Shown in pieces: positions 17,375-26,946 of a stretch of DNA of 64,000 nt. Both the position numbers and the translations under genes were made by a program. The notes under the pieces were generated by a model. That model was not told the origin of the DNA. It ran no database searches and saw nothing but the letters and a program-made list of their open reading frames with translations. Numbering within the stretch: position 1 is the stretch's first letter; the number at the start of each line of letters is the position of its first letter. This DNA is from Pseudobutyrivibrio sp. OR37 (lineage in GTDB: Bacteria; Bacillota; Clostridia; Lachnospirales; Lachnospiraceae). Location: assembly GCF_900113655.1 (NCBI RefSeq), contig NZ_FOQF01000004.1, positions 89,379-153,378 of the forward strand. Direction: 5' to 3'.

Positions 17375-19015
17375 TTAAATAATCTCGTATTCAAGGCTTG
17401 CAAAATCAGCCTTAAGAGTGATGGTGTCAGCTCCCTTACTCCATGTAAAGGTTGTAACTGAACCTTCGGTATTGATAGAAAGCTCACTGTCAAATCCAAA
17501 TGCAGGATGTGTCTTTCTAAGGCGAAGCAACTCAAGCTGCTTCTTTACAACGTCCTTATTAAGACCTTCGTCGATTTGTTCTAGAGAAAGATTTGTTCTA
17601 TTGATTTCCTTATGTCCACCTGCTCCAGCACGTGCTACAGCTTCGTGGTCATTCTTTCCTGCAAACAAATCAAGGTACCATACCTGTGGCTTACCTGGCA
17701 TGAACATCTGAATTGCTCTAGCAAAGAGCATCTTCTTATCATCCTCACCAAGTGCACTATAGTATGTAGCATTTACCTGATAGTACATGTTCTTTGCTCC
17801 GTGTAGATCCTTAACGAATCCACCACGCGCAACTAAGGTATCGATGAGCTTTTGAATTTCAGACTCAGGCAATAGTCCCTTCAAATCCAAAAGAGGAATA
17901 CCATCGTGGCAACCAAGCATGTTAACCACTTTAATATCCTTTTCCACCAATTCCTTAGCCCAATTAACAAGAAGTGAGCTATCATGGTTTTCGATTGCAT
18001 GAATTAGTAAGCCTGGCAGGAAGAAATCGTAGGTCATGTAACCCTTACTTGCTACAAGCTCATAAATCTTCTCGCCGTAGCTTGCGTGAATCTCTGGAAG
18101 TAATGTAACTCCATTTTTATCTGCAAGCTCTCTAACCTTCTGAAGTAAATCCCATGTTCCTGGGTCGTTCAAAAAGTTTTTCTCGCCTGGCTCCTTTGGT
18201 GCATAAGCAAATGCATCCAATCTAACGATTTTAGCACCGTATGATGATAATGTCTTAAGAGTGTTCTCGTAGAATTCCCAAACAAGTGGTGACTTAATAT
18301 TTAAGTCCATCTGACCTAAATATCTGCGATTGCTCTCAAGTAAATCCACTACAGCATCACGGTAGCTTTCATATTTACCAAGCTCTAAATCAGCTACTGC
18401 CTTGCCCTCTTTAATCTGAGCATTAACAACATCAGCTAATCTAGTTGCTGCCACATACTGGATGTCCATCTTTTCCATAAGATCTTCCGCTTCAATTGTC
18501 TTGTAGCGAACCTCCTGATAGAAAGTATTCCAATATGGGACATTTCTTCCATCTGGGAAACGTACCATAAGAATTGGTAGGCCTGGCTTTCTGAAGAACA
18601 TATCTTTGATATATTTTTCATCTGGCTGGATGTAACCATTTTCGGTCATCTCGCCGCAGCCTTCCCAGAATTTGTTCCAGTTGATGAAGAAATCCTTATA
18701 CTTAGAATTCTCTCCATTCTTAATAATGTCCTGAAACTCTTTAGATAATACAGATGCATGATTAAGGATGAAATCAAGCTTAAGATCAATGTCCATAGAC
18801 TTGATATCTTCGATTGCCTGACGGCTACCTAATTCTTCATTAATGCCGTAGTCAATTACCGAGAATCCTCTATCTAAATCTGTATTAAAAATGCTAGGTA
18901 AGATGTAAAAAGACTCGAATACGTCCTTTAAATCCTCCTTGCTCAAAACCTTTACAATATCATCTAATGTGCCGCCCATTGAATCTGGGTAAGCATTCAA
19001 CATAGGTCCGTTCAT
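17375..19015 (-). CDS. GH13_18 sucrose phosphorylase-like enzyme
   Basis: Alpha-glucoside phosphorylase of the GH13_18 type. Catalytic positions are visible: nucleophile Asp267 in VRLDAFAYA, acid/base Glu308 in LLPEIHAS and Asp371 in GCHDGIPLLD. It lacks a signal peptide, so it acts in the cytoplasm. At 546 residues it is longer than sucrose phosphorylases (about 490), with extra sequence around 180-230, so the substrate may be sucrose or another glucoside. The ATG at 19015 has GGAGG upstream; a longer in-frame extension to 19117 lacks one. It follows the kinase gene and is probably co-transcribed. Confidence 0.85.
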   Translation of the reverse strand: MNGPMLNAYPDSMGGTLDDIVKVLSKEDLKDVFESFYILPSIFNTDLDRGFSVIDYGINEELGSRQAIEDIKSMDIDLKLDFILNHASVLSKEFQDIIKNGENSKYKDFFINWNKFWEGCGEMTENGYIQPDEKYIKDMFFRKPGLPILMVRFPDGRNVPYWNTFYQEVRYKTIEAEDLMEKMDIQYVAATRLADVVNAQIKEGKAVADLELGKYESYRDAVVDLLESNRRYLGQMDLNIKSPLVWEFYENTLKTLSSYGAKIVRLDAFAYAPKEPGEKNFLNDPGTWDLLQKVRELADKNGVTLLPEIHASYGEKIYELVASKGYMTYDFFLPGLLIHAIENHDSSLLVNWAKELVEKDIKVVNMLGCHDGIPLLDLKGLLPESEIQKLIDTLVARGGFVKDLHGAKNMYYQVNATYYSALGEDDKKMLFARAIQMFMPGKPQVWYLDLFAGKNDHEAVARAGAGGHKEINRTNLSLEQIDEGLNKDVVKKQLELLRLRKTHPAFGFDSELSINTEGSVTTFTWSKGADTITLKADFASLEYEII

Positions 19016-19131
19016 TTTATTCCTCCATAAAATCCGCCTGCTATTCAGCAAACTGCTCCAAGTATTACATGCTAGCGCTTGCCAACACAATGACAGTTTG
19101 CTGTATACCAGGCTCATCTAAATATTTTAAC

Positions 19132-20031
19132 TTACTTCATAAGCTCCTCGTACTGGGCGTACGAAAGGAGTTCACCTGCTTTAGAAAGAATAATTTTTGC
19201 TTTGTGGGCCTGTGACTTTAAAAGGTTTTGTTCAAGCTCAAGTACAAGCATGGTGAATGCGCTATCAGTCTTGCCATCGCGGTTTCTAGCCTTACGATGA
19301 GCCAAAGTCTCCTCTGGTGTACTGTTAAGAAGGATTGGAATATCCACTCCATCATAGTTGTCGCTGTTACCATGTGTCCATTCAATTACTAGAACTTGAA
19401 TGTTTGTAAAATCAATCTGTTCATACCAAAGTTCAGAACTGGTTCTTCCCATTCTCTTAAGGTAGATTTTATTCTGGCCTGACTTGAAAGCCTTTACAAT
19501 ACTAGACACTTCATCGAAATCAATTTCATTCTTTGTGCCAAGGTATCCTTCTAATCCTTTGCGACCAGCTTCAATATAAGCTGCTGCCCATGGGCATTCA
19601 GCTACATGAGCCTTGTCAGCATCTGTCTCCTCATCCTGCCATTTACGCAAGATATCGAAGTGCTCCATGCTGCCTTCGCCTGCTTTAACTAAGCCTTTCA
19701 CACCTTCAGTGCGGAAAATGCGAAGTCGCTCTGCATCGTTGTACATTGGAATACGTCTAGGATAGTTGTCGCCAGACATGGTGTAAGCACCAATGCCCTG
19801 CTCATTCAGCATGTAACTGATAAGAGATGCGGTCTCAGACTTACCTACTCCCGAACCGCCACAAACTGTGATGACTGCTCTGCCATCCTTGTCAAGGACT
19901 GCATCAAGCTGATCCATAAGTGAATCCATGATTACAAGTGCCTTCTTTACGTGTTCCTCTCCTATTTCTACCTTGTCACCTGGCATATCGCCATGTGGAA
20001 TGTCTCTGTATTGTTTAAGATCAATAGCCAT
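19132..20031 (-). CDS. P-loop kinase-like protein paired with the phosphorylase
   Basis: 299-residue cytoplasmic protein with a Walker A CGGSGVGKSE near residues 59-68 and an overall layout like uridine kinase/adenylylsulfate kinase relatives; SGDNYPRRIPMYNDAER resembles a substrate-binding loop. Placement directly ahead of the GH13_18 phosphorylase suggests it phosphorylates a product or acceptor of that enzyme. The substrate is unknown. AGGAGG lies nine bases before the ATG at 20031; an upstream in-frame ATG at 20052 overlaps this SD and is rejected. Confidence 0.75.
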   Translation of the reverse strand: MAIDLKQYRDIPHGDMPGDKVEIGEEHVKKALVIMDSLMDQLDAVLDKDGRAVITVCGGSGVGKSETASLISYMLNEQGIGAYTMSGDNYPRRIPMYNDAERLRIFRTEGVKGLVKAGEGSMEHFDILRKWQDEETDADKAHVAECPWAAAYIEAGRKGLEGYLGTKNEIDFDEVSSIVKAFKSGQNKIYLKRMGRTSSELWYEQIDFTNIQVLVIEWTHGNSDNYDGVDIPILLNSTPEETLAHRKARNRDGKTDSAFTMLVLELEQNLLKSQAHKAKIILSKAGELLSYAQYEELMK

Positions 20032-20090
20032 AATAATAATCCTCCTAATCACTATAGATAAACATAAACAACACGCAAATAATTATACAT

Positions 20091-20127
20091 AAAAAAAAGA
20101 AATTACAAAATGCAATTTCTTTTTTTT
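20091..20127. terminator. Symmetric terminator hairpin
   Basis: AAAAAAAAGAAATT (20091-20104) pairs with AATTTCTTTTTTTT (20114-20127). It is placed to end the chemoreceptor/binding-protein transcript before the kinase gene. A TATAAT on the minus strand at 20082-20087 may be the kinase -10. Confidence 0.75.
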
Positions 20128-20183
20128 ATGTAAATTACCGAAAAAACTGTCCAATTATACAAAACATATTAGTAATTTAGTCC

Positions 20184-20336
20184 GCTTTGTTTGTTAACAA
20201 GCATCCTAGTGTTTCATGCTCCCGCAGGCCACCTCCCATTGCAGTCAAGGGAACCTCCCTAAAGGGTCCCTCCTTAACTACATGGGGCCCTCCTGCTCGC
20301 GCTCGCCAACTATTTCTAGCTTGTTAACCACAAAGC
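20184..20336. repeat. Palindromic intergenic element A
   Basis: Ends 20184-20202 (GCTTTGT..GTTAACAAGC) and 20319-20336 (GCTTGTTAAC..CAAAGC) are inverted repeats. The interior contains a core shared with B and C: TGCTCCCGCAGGCCACCTCC near 20218, and ATGGGGCCCTCCTGCTCGCG near 20282, whose GCAGG/CCTGC and CTCCCAT/ATGGGG parts pair. A 34-base stretch at 20246-20279 is identical to 30909-30942 of element B. No open frame of note. Together with the terminator at 20091-20127 it fills the gap 20032-20347. Confidence 0.8.
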
Positions 20337-20347
20337 TCATCTATGAC

Positions 20348-21349
20348 TTACATATAATCCTTAGCGTTAGATGCGTCAACCTTTTCGAATGGAACCCAGA
20401 TGTAGATACCGTCATCAGTGAGTCCTTCAAGGCCGGCAGCGGTGCCTTTGGTTACAAGGGCTTTTACGCATTTGATAGCCATAGCGCCTTGGCCTGAGGC
20501 TGACTGGTATACTGTAAACTGCATTTTGCCATCGACAATTGACTGGCAACCGCCTACTGTGGCATCAACACCTACTACAGGGATCTTGCTTAGGTCGTAG
20601 CCGTGGCTTGCCAAGTAATCTGCTGCGCCAACTGCCATGGAATCATTGTTACAGAACACTGCATCAAATGGCTGCTTTGTCTTTTCAACGATTGCCATCA
20701 TATCCTTTGCTTTATTTTCATCCCATTCCGCACTATCATCAAATACAGTATTCACCTGAACTCCGTTTTCTTTAAAGTATTTGTACACTGATACGGAACG
20801 TGCAATAGCAGCGTTATGTGTCAGTGGACCACGGAGCATTACGACATTTATGCTGCTTGGTTTACCAAGAGCGTTCCAAACATATTCAGCCTGATAGGTG
20901 CCTGCATCCTGCTCGTAGCTGCTGACTACCATATATTTATCCTTCTCCAGGAACTCCTTATCAGGTGCACCATTTACATAGATAATAGGAACATCGCCTG
21001 CTGCAACCTCAAGCTGAAGTGCAGTACTTCTATCAACTGGCAGACAAATAATTGCATTATATCCGCTACTTACAGCGTCCTTTATCTGATTTACCTGGTC
21101 ATTAACTGTATTGCAGCCCTCTCCAATATCAAATGTAACACCCTCTGTTGCTGCATTCTCCTGAAGAGATTCTTTTAACAAAAGCTTAAAATCATCATCT
21201 GGTGGTGCTGTATAGAATACCTTAACACCCTTGCCAGAACCAGAACCGCCGCCACTGCTGCTACCGCAGCCTGTTAGCATCAGGCCTGTTGCCATAACGA
21301 TTGTCAAAAGAAGCACTACCAGCTTTTTCATTTTGTTATTAGCTCTCAT
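20348..21349 (-). CDS. Sugar-binding lipoprotein (periplasmic binding protein family)
   Basis: 333-residue type I periplasmic-binding fold protein of the ribose/galactose family. A signal peptide ends in the lipobox LTGCGSSS, followed by a Gly/Ser linker; later stretches such as [24 protein letters not shown] and [10 protein letters not shown] are typical of the family. It overlaps the chemoreceptor gene by 11 bases and there is no ABC ATPase or permease nearby, so a role in presenting ligand to that receptor is likely (inference). GGAGG precedes the ATG. Confidence 0.9.
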   Translation of the reverse strand: MRANNKMKKLVVLLLTIVMATGLMLTGCGSSSGGGSGSGKGVKVFYTAPPDDDFKLLLKESLQENAATEGVTFDIGEGCNTVNDQVNQIKDAVSSGYNAIICLPVDRSTALQLEVAAGDVPIIYVNGAPDKEFLEKDKYMVVSSYEQDAGTYQAEYVWNALGKPSSINVVMLRGPLTHNAAIARSVSVYKYFKENGVQVNTVFDDSAEWDENKAKDMMAIVEKTKQPFDAVFCNNDSMAVGAADYLASHGYDLSKIPVVGVDATVGGCQSIVDGKMQFTVYQSASGQGAMAIKCVKALVTKGTAAGLEGLTDDGIYIWVPFEKVDASNAKDYM

Positions 21350-23363
21350 AATCGTCCTCCTTCACAATCTTAAACTGCTGTACATAATCTGTAAGAGTCT
21401 GGGATGTATTTGCCAGCTCGTGAGAATTGTCCGCCACATCCTGACTGCTTGAGGTAATGGACTGAGCCTGTTCTACCATGTGCTTAGAGGTCTCAAGGAT
21501 TTCATCTGCACTAGCCGCCTGCTCCTCAGAAATAGCAGCTACGTTAGTAGATACCTCATCAACCTTCTGTACATCCTGAATCATCAGATCAAGAAGCTCA
21601 TTTGACTTTTCAATATTCTTATAAATCTTATCAAATGTTTCAACTGCCGTACCAATTAATTCGCTATTAGCTTCAATGTTTCTTGCACTGTTTTCTGCCT
21701 GGGCAACAACAGAATCAATGGCCTTGCCTACATCATTGATAAGACTTGCAATATTATCGGCACTATCTGCTGATGTCTGAGCCAGCTTACCAATCTCTGT
21801 AGCAACTACCGCAAAGCCCTTTCCTGCCTCACCAGCACGGGCTGCCTCAATAGATGCATTAAGTGAAAGAAGATTTGTCTCATCGGCAATCTCTGCAATA
21901 AGTCCAACAATCTTTGTAATCTCTTCAGATGCCTTACCAACCTGGTTAATAGAATCAACCAAGGCATCGTTGCTGTTTTTGATTCCTTCCATGGCAATTG
22001 AAAGCTGCTCCATATCAGCACGTCCCTGCTTACTGATTTCAACAGTTTCCTTCATGCTTTCGTTAGCCTGATTAGAATTCTCTCTTGTATCAGAAACAAC
22101 CATAGCAAGAGTAGTAGCATTTTCTGCAATCTCATTAACTGCAAGGGCTAGCTCATCAACTGTATTCTTCAGATTAACCATTGCATTTTCCTGTGACTGA
22201 GAAGCATCAAACATATCCTTACTTACTCTATCACTGTTATCAGATTCCTGCTTTAGCTTATCAGACTCATCACTGATGCTTGAAAGCATCTTACGCATAA
22301 GCACAACGAACCTGCCAACCTGTTCACCCATAACACCGATTTCATCGTTAGATTCCTTAGCAACCTCGATAGTAAAATCACCATCGCTCATTGCTGAAAT
22401 ATTCTGGGTAATAGATGCGATTGGTCTTACAACACGTCCGATGATTACGCTAATCATAATAGTAATCAATACAACTGCAATGGCACCAACACCAAAAAGA
22501 ATAAGACCAAGCTTTTGTATATCCGCAAGAATAATGCTATCAGCAATATAAGAAACAAGCACCCAGTTTGTTCCTGATATTTCACTAAAAGCTACTGTAT
22601 ATCCGCTGATTTCCCCGGTTGCATAATCACCTGCTGAAATCTTCTTATATGCACCCTTGATAATAGGATCATTACTGCTATCACTAATTGTGGTTGATAC
22701 CAGGCTATCATCTCTGTGGGCAAGAATCATCATATCATCTGTATCCACCAAAAATGAGCTGGCATTTTTCATCTTTACACCAGAATTAACGATGATAGTA
22801 ATCTGATCCAATGTAACATCTGCTGCTGCAACCCTTATATCATCACCATTGCTTTTAATAATTCCCGATGCAGAAATTACATACTGACCATCAGCATTTT
22901 TATATGGTCTACCATAGGCCATATTTACACGTGACAGGCCTTCCTTAAACCATTGCTGCTCTGTTGGATTAGATATAGAAATATCTGCGCCATTTCCACA
23001 GAAAACCGCCCCAGTATTAGAAGCCACATATACACCATTAGGAGAATTAGTATTAGAACCCACATAAGAAGTCAGGTACTGTACCAAAACTTCGTCATCA
23101 GGCTGCATACCTTCTATTCCCTTTTTGACTGCGGCAAAATTCTCTAAATTTTCACTTAGCCACGAACTAATGTTATCTGCCTGATTTCCAATAGAACTTT
23201 CCAGGTTTGCCTGTGCCATCTCCTGCATCCTATTTTTAGACAGAATCGAAGATATCACTACCAGCACGATTATCATAACAATAACAGCTGGAATGATTAG
23301 TAATAGAAGCTTGTCCTTAATCTTCATTACTTTTTCCTTTTTCTCTTTTACTTGTTTTGCCAT
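21339..23363 (-). CDS. Methyl-accepting chemotaxis protein with Cache-type sensor
   Basis: Transmembrane chemoreceptor feeding CheA/CheW. TM1 is near residues 18-40, an extracellular Cache-like sensor spans about 45-270, TM2 about 285-307, then a HAMP domain and a signalling domain with the hairpin tip motif [26 protein letters not shown] lies five bases before the ATG at 23363 (674 residues); a 19-codon in-frame extension lacks such a site. It is the first gene of a two-gene operon with the sugar-binding lipoprotein. Confidence 0.93.
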   Translation of the reverse strand: MAKQVKEKKEKVMKIKDKLLLLIIPAVIVMIIVLVVISSILSKNRMQEMAQANLESSIGNQADNISSWLSENLENFAAVKKGIEGMQPDDEVLVQYLTSYVGSNTNSPNGVYVASNTGAVFCGNGADISISNPTEQQWFKEGLSRVNMAYGRPYKNADGQYVISASGIIKSNGDDIRVAAADVTLDQITIIVNSGVKMKNASSFLVDTDDMMILAHRDDSLVSTTISDSSNDPIIKGAYKKISAGDYATGEISGYTVAFSEISGTNWVLVSYIADSIILADIQKLGLILFGVGAIAVVLITIMISVIIGRVVRPIASITQNISAMSDGDFTIEVAKESNDEIGVMGEQVGRFVVLMRKMLSSISDESDKLKQESDNSDRVSKDMFDASQSQENAMVNLKNTVDELALAVNEIAENATTLAMVVSDTRENSNQANESMKETVEISKQGRADMEQLSIAMEGIKNSNDALVDSINQVGKASEEITKIVGLIAEIADETNLLSLNASIEAARAGEAGKGFAVVATEIGKLAQTSADSADNIASLINDVGKAIDSVVAQAENSARNIEANSELIGTAVETFDKIYKNIEKSNELLDLMIQDVQKVDEVSTNVAAISEEQAASADEILETSKHMVEQAQSITSSSQDVADNSHELANTSQTLTDYVQQFKIVKEDDYES

Positions 23364-23414
23364 AGCATCCTCCATCGCAATATATAGCACGTACACCATG
23401 CATTGTCTGAATTT

Positions 23415-23441
23415 TAACACTAATTTGTGTATTAAGTGTTA
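23415..23441. promoter_or_regulatory. Inverted repeat upstream of chemoreceptor gene
   Basis: TAACACTAAT (23415-23424) and ATTAAGTGTTA (23431-23441) form an imperfect palindrome about 50 bases before the chemoreceptor start. It could be an operator. No sigma-D style promoter was recognised. Confidence 0.35.
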
Positions 23442-23483
23442 CAATTCACCCCTTCGTTAATTTTTGTCTCATTTTTTAACAAA

Positions 23484-23512
23484 AAAGCAGCCTAGATAAA
23501 CTAGACTGCTTG
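23484..23512 (-). terminator. Terminator after the 82-residue gene
   Basis: AAGCAGTCTAG / CTAGGCTGCTT stem on the minus strand followed by six T residues, just after the stop at 23526. Confidence 0.85.
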
Positions 23513-23525
23513 ATAGGTTTCAATA

Positions 23526-23774
23526 CTATCTGCGGAAACGTGTGGTTTCGTATTTAGCTCTTGTTCTGACACAAACCTTTAAATCCTGTACTCTTGTATC
23601 AATGTCTCCGTCTTCAATTACCACATCGATGGATGAAGCCATATTGTCAATTAATAGATTATCAAAATCCATTACAGGTGTTGCCACCAGAATTTTGTAT
23701 TTTTCCTCAAAGGAGTCGGTGTCTAAAAACTCTAAAAGGATTGGATTAATCTCCTGCTCTTCTTGTCTCTCCAT
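23526..23774 (-). CDS. Small hypothetical protein after the PI-PLC gene
   Basis: 82-residue acidic protein (MERQEEQEINPILLEF) with a basic C-terminus; no family recognised, no signal peptide or membrane segment. A strong AAGGAGG supports translation. It lies 29 bases after the PI-PLC-like gene and ends at a terminator, so the two probably form an operon. Confidence 0.65.
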   Translation of the reverse strand: MERQEEQEINPILLEFLDTDSFEEKYKILVATPVMDFDNLLIDNMASSIDVVIEDGDIDTRVQDLKVCVRTRAKYETTRFRR

Positions 23775-23803
23775 ATATGCTGTCCTCCTTGTTTTTTTAT
23801 ATT

Positions 23804-24820
23804 CTAGCGATAATTTGTGTAATAAATATGTCTTGCCAGATTGGCATTACCAAAATCTACGATTATTATTCCATAGCTGGTTTCTGGCTTAAGTTTATAT
23901 TCCATTAGTAATTCATTTAGTGTCTTGGCGTAACCCCTTGGATGACCTATTTTACCATCACCGCTGGTACTTGTAAAATTAAAAAACCAAGTATTTTCAT
24001 CAGCTTCGCAATTTTCTAAGCCATCTACAACAGCGTTGTATTTATCCTCCACAGAATATTTGTATCGGTCCTGAACCCATAGTCTGCAATTGTCGTACAC
24101 ATATAGCTCGTAAGGGATGTCAGAAGGTACTCTATTATTCTGCTCAGCCCAGCTCATGTTAAGACCGGTAATGCCAGTACCCATTTCATCCTCAAACCTG
24201 GTCATTAGAACAGCTCGTCCTCTTGCCTCTGCAAGTGTTGGAATTTCATCTTGGGTGTACCAGTAGTCTTTGTTAGATTTGAGTTCCTTTTGTAGAAGCT
24301 TTTGGATATCACTGACAGAATGATTATTGTCTTCTATCTTAATATTAACTATTACTGTTTCTGTTGGATGTTGCTGTAAGAATGTGTATAAATCCTTAGT
24401 TACATCATCGAAATAAAGATAATCTGAAAATAGATTGCCATCCTTGTGGCAGTTGGCAAAATTATGAACCAGCTTTAGCTTTCCATCGCTTTTTATATCG
24501 TCTATTGCAACTCTTAAATCCAGGTATCTATAGCCGTCTTCCAGCTGAGTAATTATATCATTATCCTGACATCTCATAACGTATCCTAGCATTACATTTG
24601 AGGCGGCAGAATCATGGGTGCCTGGTATTGTGATCTGTGATAGATATACCTCATCATCTATATACTGCATCCAGTTAGATGTATCGGAATATGGTGCATC
24701 CATATCAATCGCAAAATCAGCTTCAGTATTATCATCACTGACAAACAAGGCAATCAAAATTACTATTATGATTGCAATCATTGCTCCGCAGGTTATTCTA
24801 AAAATCCGTCCCTTCTCCAT
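23804..24820 (-). CDS. Membrane-anchored PI-specific phospholipase C-like protein
   Basis: PI-PLC X-domain protein. One N-terminal membrane segment (about 7-28) is followed by the catalytic domain outside the cell. The two catalytic histidines are in IPGTHDSAA (His69) and LVHNF (His119), with DLRV and TVIVNIK stretches typical of the family. No C-terminal extra domain (338 residues). Substrate could be phosphatidylinositol or another inositol-phosphate lipid. A GGGGG lies seven bases before the ATG at 24820, preferred over the ATG at 24826. Confidence 0.88.
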   Translation of the reverse strand: MEKGRIFRITCGAMIAIIIVILIALFVSDDNTEADFAIDMDAPYSDTSNWMQYIDDEVYLSQITIPGTHDSAASNVMLGYVMRCQDNDIITQLEDGYRYLDLRVAIDDIKSDGKLKLVHNFANCHKDGNLFSDYLYFDDVTKDLYTFLQQHPTETVIVNIKIEDNNHSVSDIQKLLQKELKSNKDYWYTQDEIPTLAEARGRAVLMTRFEDEMGTGITGLNMSWAEQNNRVPSDIPYELYVYDNCRLWVQDRYKYSVEDKYNAVVDGLENCEADENTWFFNFTSTSGDGKIGHPRGYAKTLNELLMEYKLKPETSYGIIIVDFGNANLARHIYYTNYR

Positions 24821-24917
24821 ATGCATGCCCCCATTTCTTAAAATTATTCTCGATTATTTATTATTATTTTAGCATTCTTTAGTGACAAAGTCTTTTAGTT
24901 TCTTTAAAATATAGATT

Positions 24918-25178
24918 ATGATTGAACGAAAAAGATTATTATCAATAGGATATTATAAAAAAGCTCCCTCATTTACAGGGAGCGATAAAAACAAATGTTA
25001 TAAAATTGAAAAGTTTGTTGAAGAAGGGGCCGAAGAGCCTGTTTTTAAAGCCACAATGTGGCCAGGCCCTTACAGCTCGGAAAACACTCCTGAGGAGCAA
25101 AAGATTTCAAACACTGCGCCATTTACTGAAGAAGGACTTCAGCAGCTGGTGGACTGGATGAACGCTACAGAGCTCTAA
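24918..25178 (+). CDS. Small hypothetical protein
   Basis: 86-residue soluble protein (MIERKRLLSIGYYKKAP) with FKATMWPGPYSSENTPEEQK and a C-terminal helix; no family recognised. Its stop overlaps the stop of the convergent diguanylate cyclase gene by four bases. No strong SD is visible. The protein composition looks like a genuine gene. Confidence 0.6.
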   Translation: MIERKRLLSIGYYKKAPSFTGSDKNKCYKIEKFVEEGAEEPVFKATMWPGPYSSENTPEEQKISNTAPFTEEGLQQLVDWMNATEL

Positions 25179-26770
25179 GAGGATTTTGAAGCGCGTTTGT
25201 TTTCATACATATATGAATCGGCGCGCTTTACTAATGCTTTAAAATCTGTATCCTTATCGGCGTCATAGCAGGCATATCCAAGTGCCACACCTATATCGTA
25301 TTCATATCTGTAATCCATATTTGCTTTAAGGATTTTAGCATCAAACTGCTTTTTCAAGCGTTCAAGATTTATATGCTCTCCTGCTGGAATAATACAGCAG
25401 AACTCATCTCCACCTGTTCTATAGCAATTTCCGTATTCGCCATAAACATCACCAAAGATTTGTGCAACTGTGGTAATGTATTCATCTCCAGCTTCATGGC
25501 CGTAGGTATCATTACATTTCTTTAAACCATTTGCATCTGCCACTACAGCAACTAGGCCATCTAAAGTGCTGCCCACCTTTGCATGACTTTCGAAAGCATT
25601 TCGATTAAAAAGACCTGTCATACTATCAGTAAGGGCAAAGGCCTCTAACTGTTTTGCTCTGCGTCCTTTTTCAATAATGACATTGGCATCATTGATCAAA
25701 TCTCTTCCAAGAATAAATACAAATATAAAGAAGACGTAACGTCCGATTTTATCTGCATCTCCTAAATGTGTATAGTATTCTTTAAAATCTACAATGCATG
25801 CTAATAGGAATAAGGACAAGCCCACAACGCATATTTCATTCTGCTTTGTTTTTTGATTTCTGATAATCTGGAAAATCATTCCAACAACCAGATAGAGACC
25901 AGAAACAAATAGCAAAATCTGGACAAACACAAGTGTCTGCCTGTATTCCCTAATCTTAAGGAAATGAAGGGCTGTAAGCACCACAAACTGTATCATAGAA
26001 TATAAGATAATTATATTTGTTATGAATTTGCTACGTAATTCCAAGTAAGCATCAAAAAACTTTACAAATGGTGGCACTACAAGCATCAAGCATAGATATG
26101 GTACAAGTGAATCTACCACCTTATTGTTCATCAGCAATGAAGACGCCTCCGTCTCATTGATCGACCATACTCCACAGAAAAAGGTGAAGTATGCTAAATA
26201 CAAGAGCTTTCTATCCAGATTTTGTTTCTTGTACATAGCCATGTAATAAACAAAAAGACCAATACTTAATATAAGGATTACTACACTAATAAAAAATCTA
26301 GGCATAGATTTTGCCATTACATTGTTATACATTTCATAAGAGTTTCCAATGAAAAAGGTGAATTTCTGATCTTTAACCTCTTTATATATAGGAGCTATAG
26401 TAATAGCTACAAAATGCATATTTTCATTGATATCAATGAAATGAAAACCAGAACCAACAGATGAGGACCAAAAACCACCATCATTGGCAGTAGAATAAAT
26501 TTCACGACCTGAGGTATATGCTGCTACCCTCTGATGAGAAGTGTAAAACATAATACCTGAATAATGATAATCAAAATCTGTTAAATCGAAAAAATATTCT
26601 GTAGAACCATCTGCGAGATGAGCTACAGAAAATGGTTTTATCTCGATATCTATAGTATCCTTCTTATCGTCATTAGTAGTGACATAACAAAGAACCATGA
26701 TTAAAATAGCCATGATTAATGCAATTATATTTAATTTTTGAGCCCAATAGGCCATGTTTCTTTGTTTCAT
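25175..26770 (-). CDS. Diguanylate cyclase with 7TM-type sensor
   Basis: Makes cyclic di-GMP. Layout: membrane segment 13-31, extracellular domain to about 150, seven hydrophobic segments (about 155-365), then a GGDEF domain with the active motif RTGGDEFC and DSMTGLFNRNAFE at its start. The 7TM-plus-extracellular layout resembles 7TMR-DISM receptors. The frame opens with a GTG at 26776, but AGGTGG is better spaced for the ATG at 26770 (531 residues). Confidence 0.92.
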   Translation of the reverse strand: MKQRNMAYWAQKLNIIALIMAILIMVLCYVTTNDDKKDTIDIEIKPFSVAHLADGSTEYFFDLTDFDYHYSGIMFYTSHQRVAAYTSGREIYSTANDGGFWSSSVGSGFHFIDINENMHFVAITIAPIYKEVKDQKFTFFIGNSYEMYNNVMAKSMPRFFISVVILILSIGLFVYYMAMYKKQNLDRKLLYLAYFTFFCGVWSINETEASSLLMNNKVVDSLVPYLCLMLVVPPFVKFFDAYLELRSKFITNIIILYSMIQFVVLTALHFLKIREYRQTLVFVQILLFVSGLYLVVGMIFQIIRNQKTKQNEICVVGLSLFLLACIVDFKEYYTHLGDADKIGRYVFFIFVFILGRDLINDANVIIEKGRRAKQLEAFALTDSMTGLFNRNAFESHAKVGSTLDGLVAVVADANGLKKCNDTYGHEAGDEYITTVAQIFGDVYGEYGNCYRTGGDEFCCIIPAGEHINLERLKKQFDAKILKANMDYRYEYDIGVALGYACYDADKDTDFKALVKRADSYMYENKRASKSS

Positions 26771-26840
26771 AACCACCTAACGACTTTCAAAAGTGTTATA
26801 TATTATTATACCTTCACATTTTGTTCACACTTTATAACTC

Positions 26841-26869
26841 ATTATACAGGCTACCCTTATACTAGTCAA
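26841..26869 (-). promoter_or_regulatory. Diguanylate cyclase promoter
   Basis: Minus-strand -35 TTGACT (26864-26869), 17-base spacer, perfect -10 TATAAT (26841-26846). Confidence 0.8.
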
Positions 26870-26915
26870 CCTATATCTAGAATCTTGGTAACTATACAGT
26901 TTTTTAAGACACAAA

Positions 26916-26939
26916 AACCTCCAGCTGCAACTGGAGGTT
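26916..26939 (-). terminator. Terminator after the hydrolase gene
   Basis: AACCTCCAG / CTGGAGGTT stem with a T-run on the minus strand, immediately downstream of the hydrolase stop at 26947. Confidence 0.85.
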
Positions 26940-26946
26940 CGATAGT

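Noticed and set aside
19016..19117. N-terminal extension of the GH13_18 enzyme
   Set aside because: It has no ribosome site and an atypical composition; GGAGG precedes the ATG at 19015.
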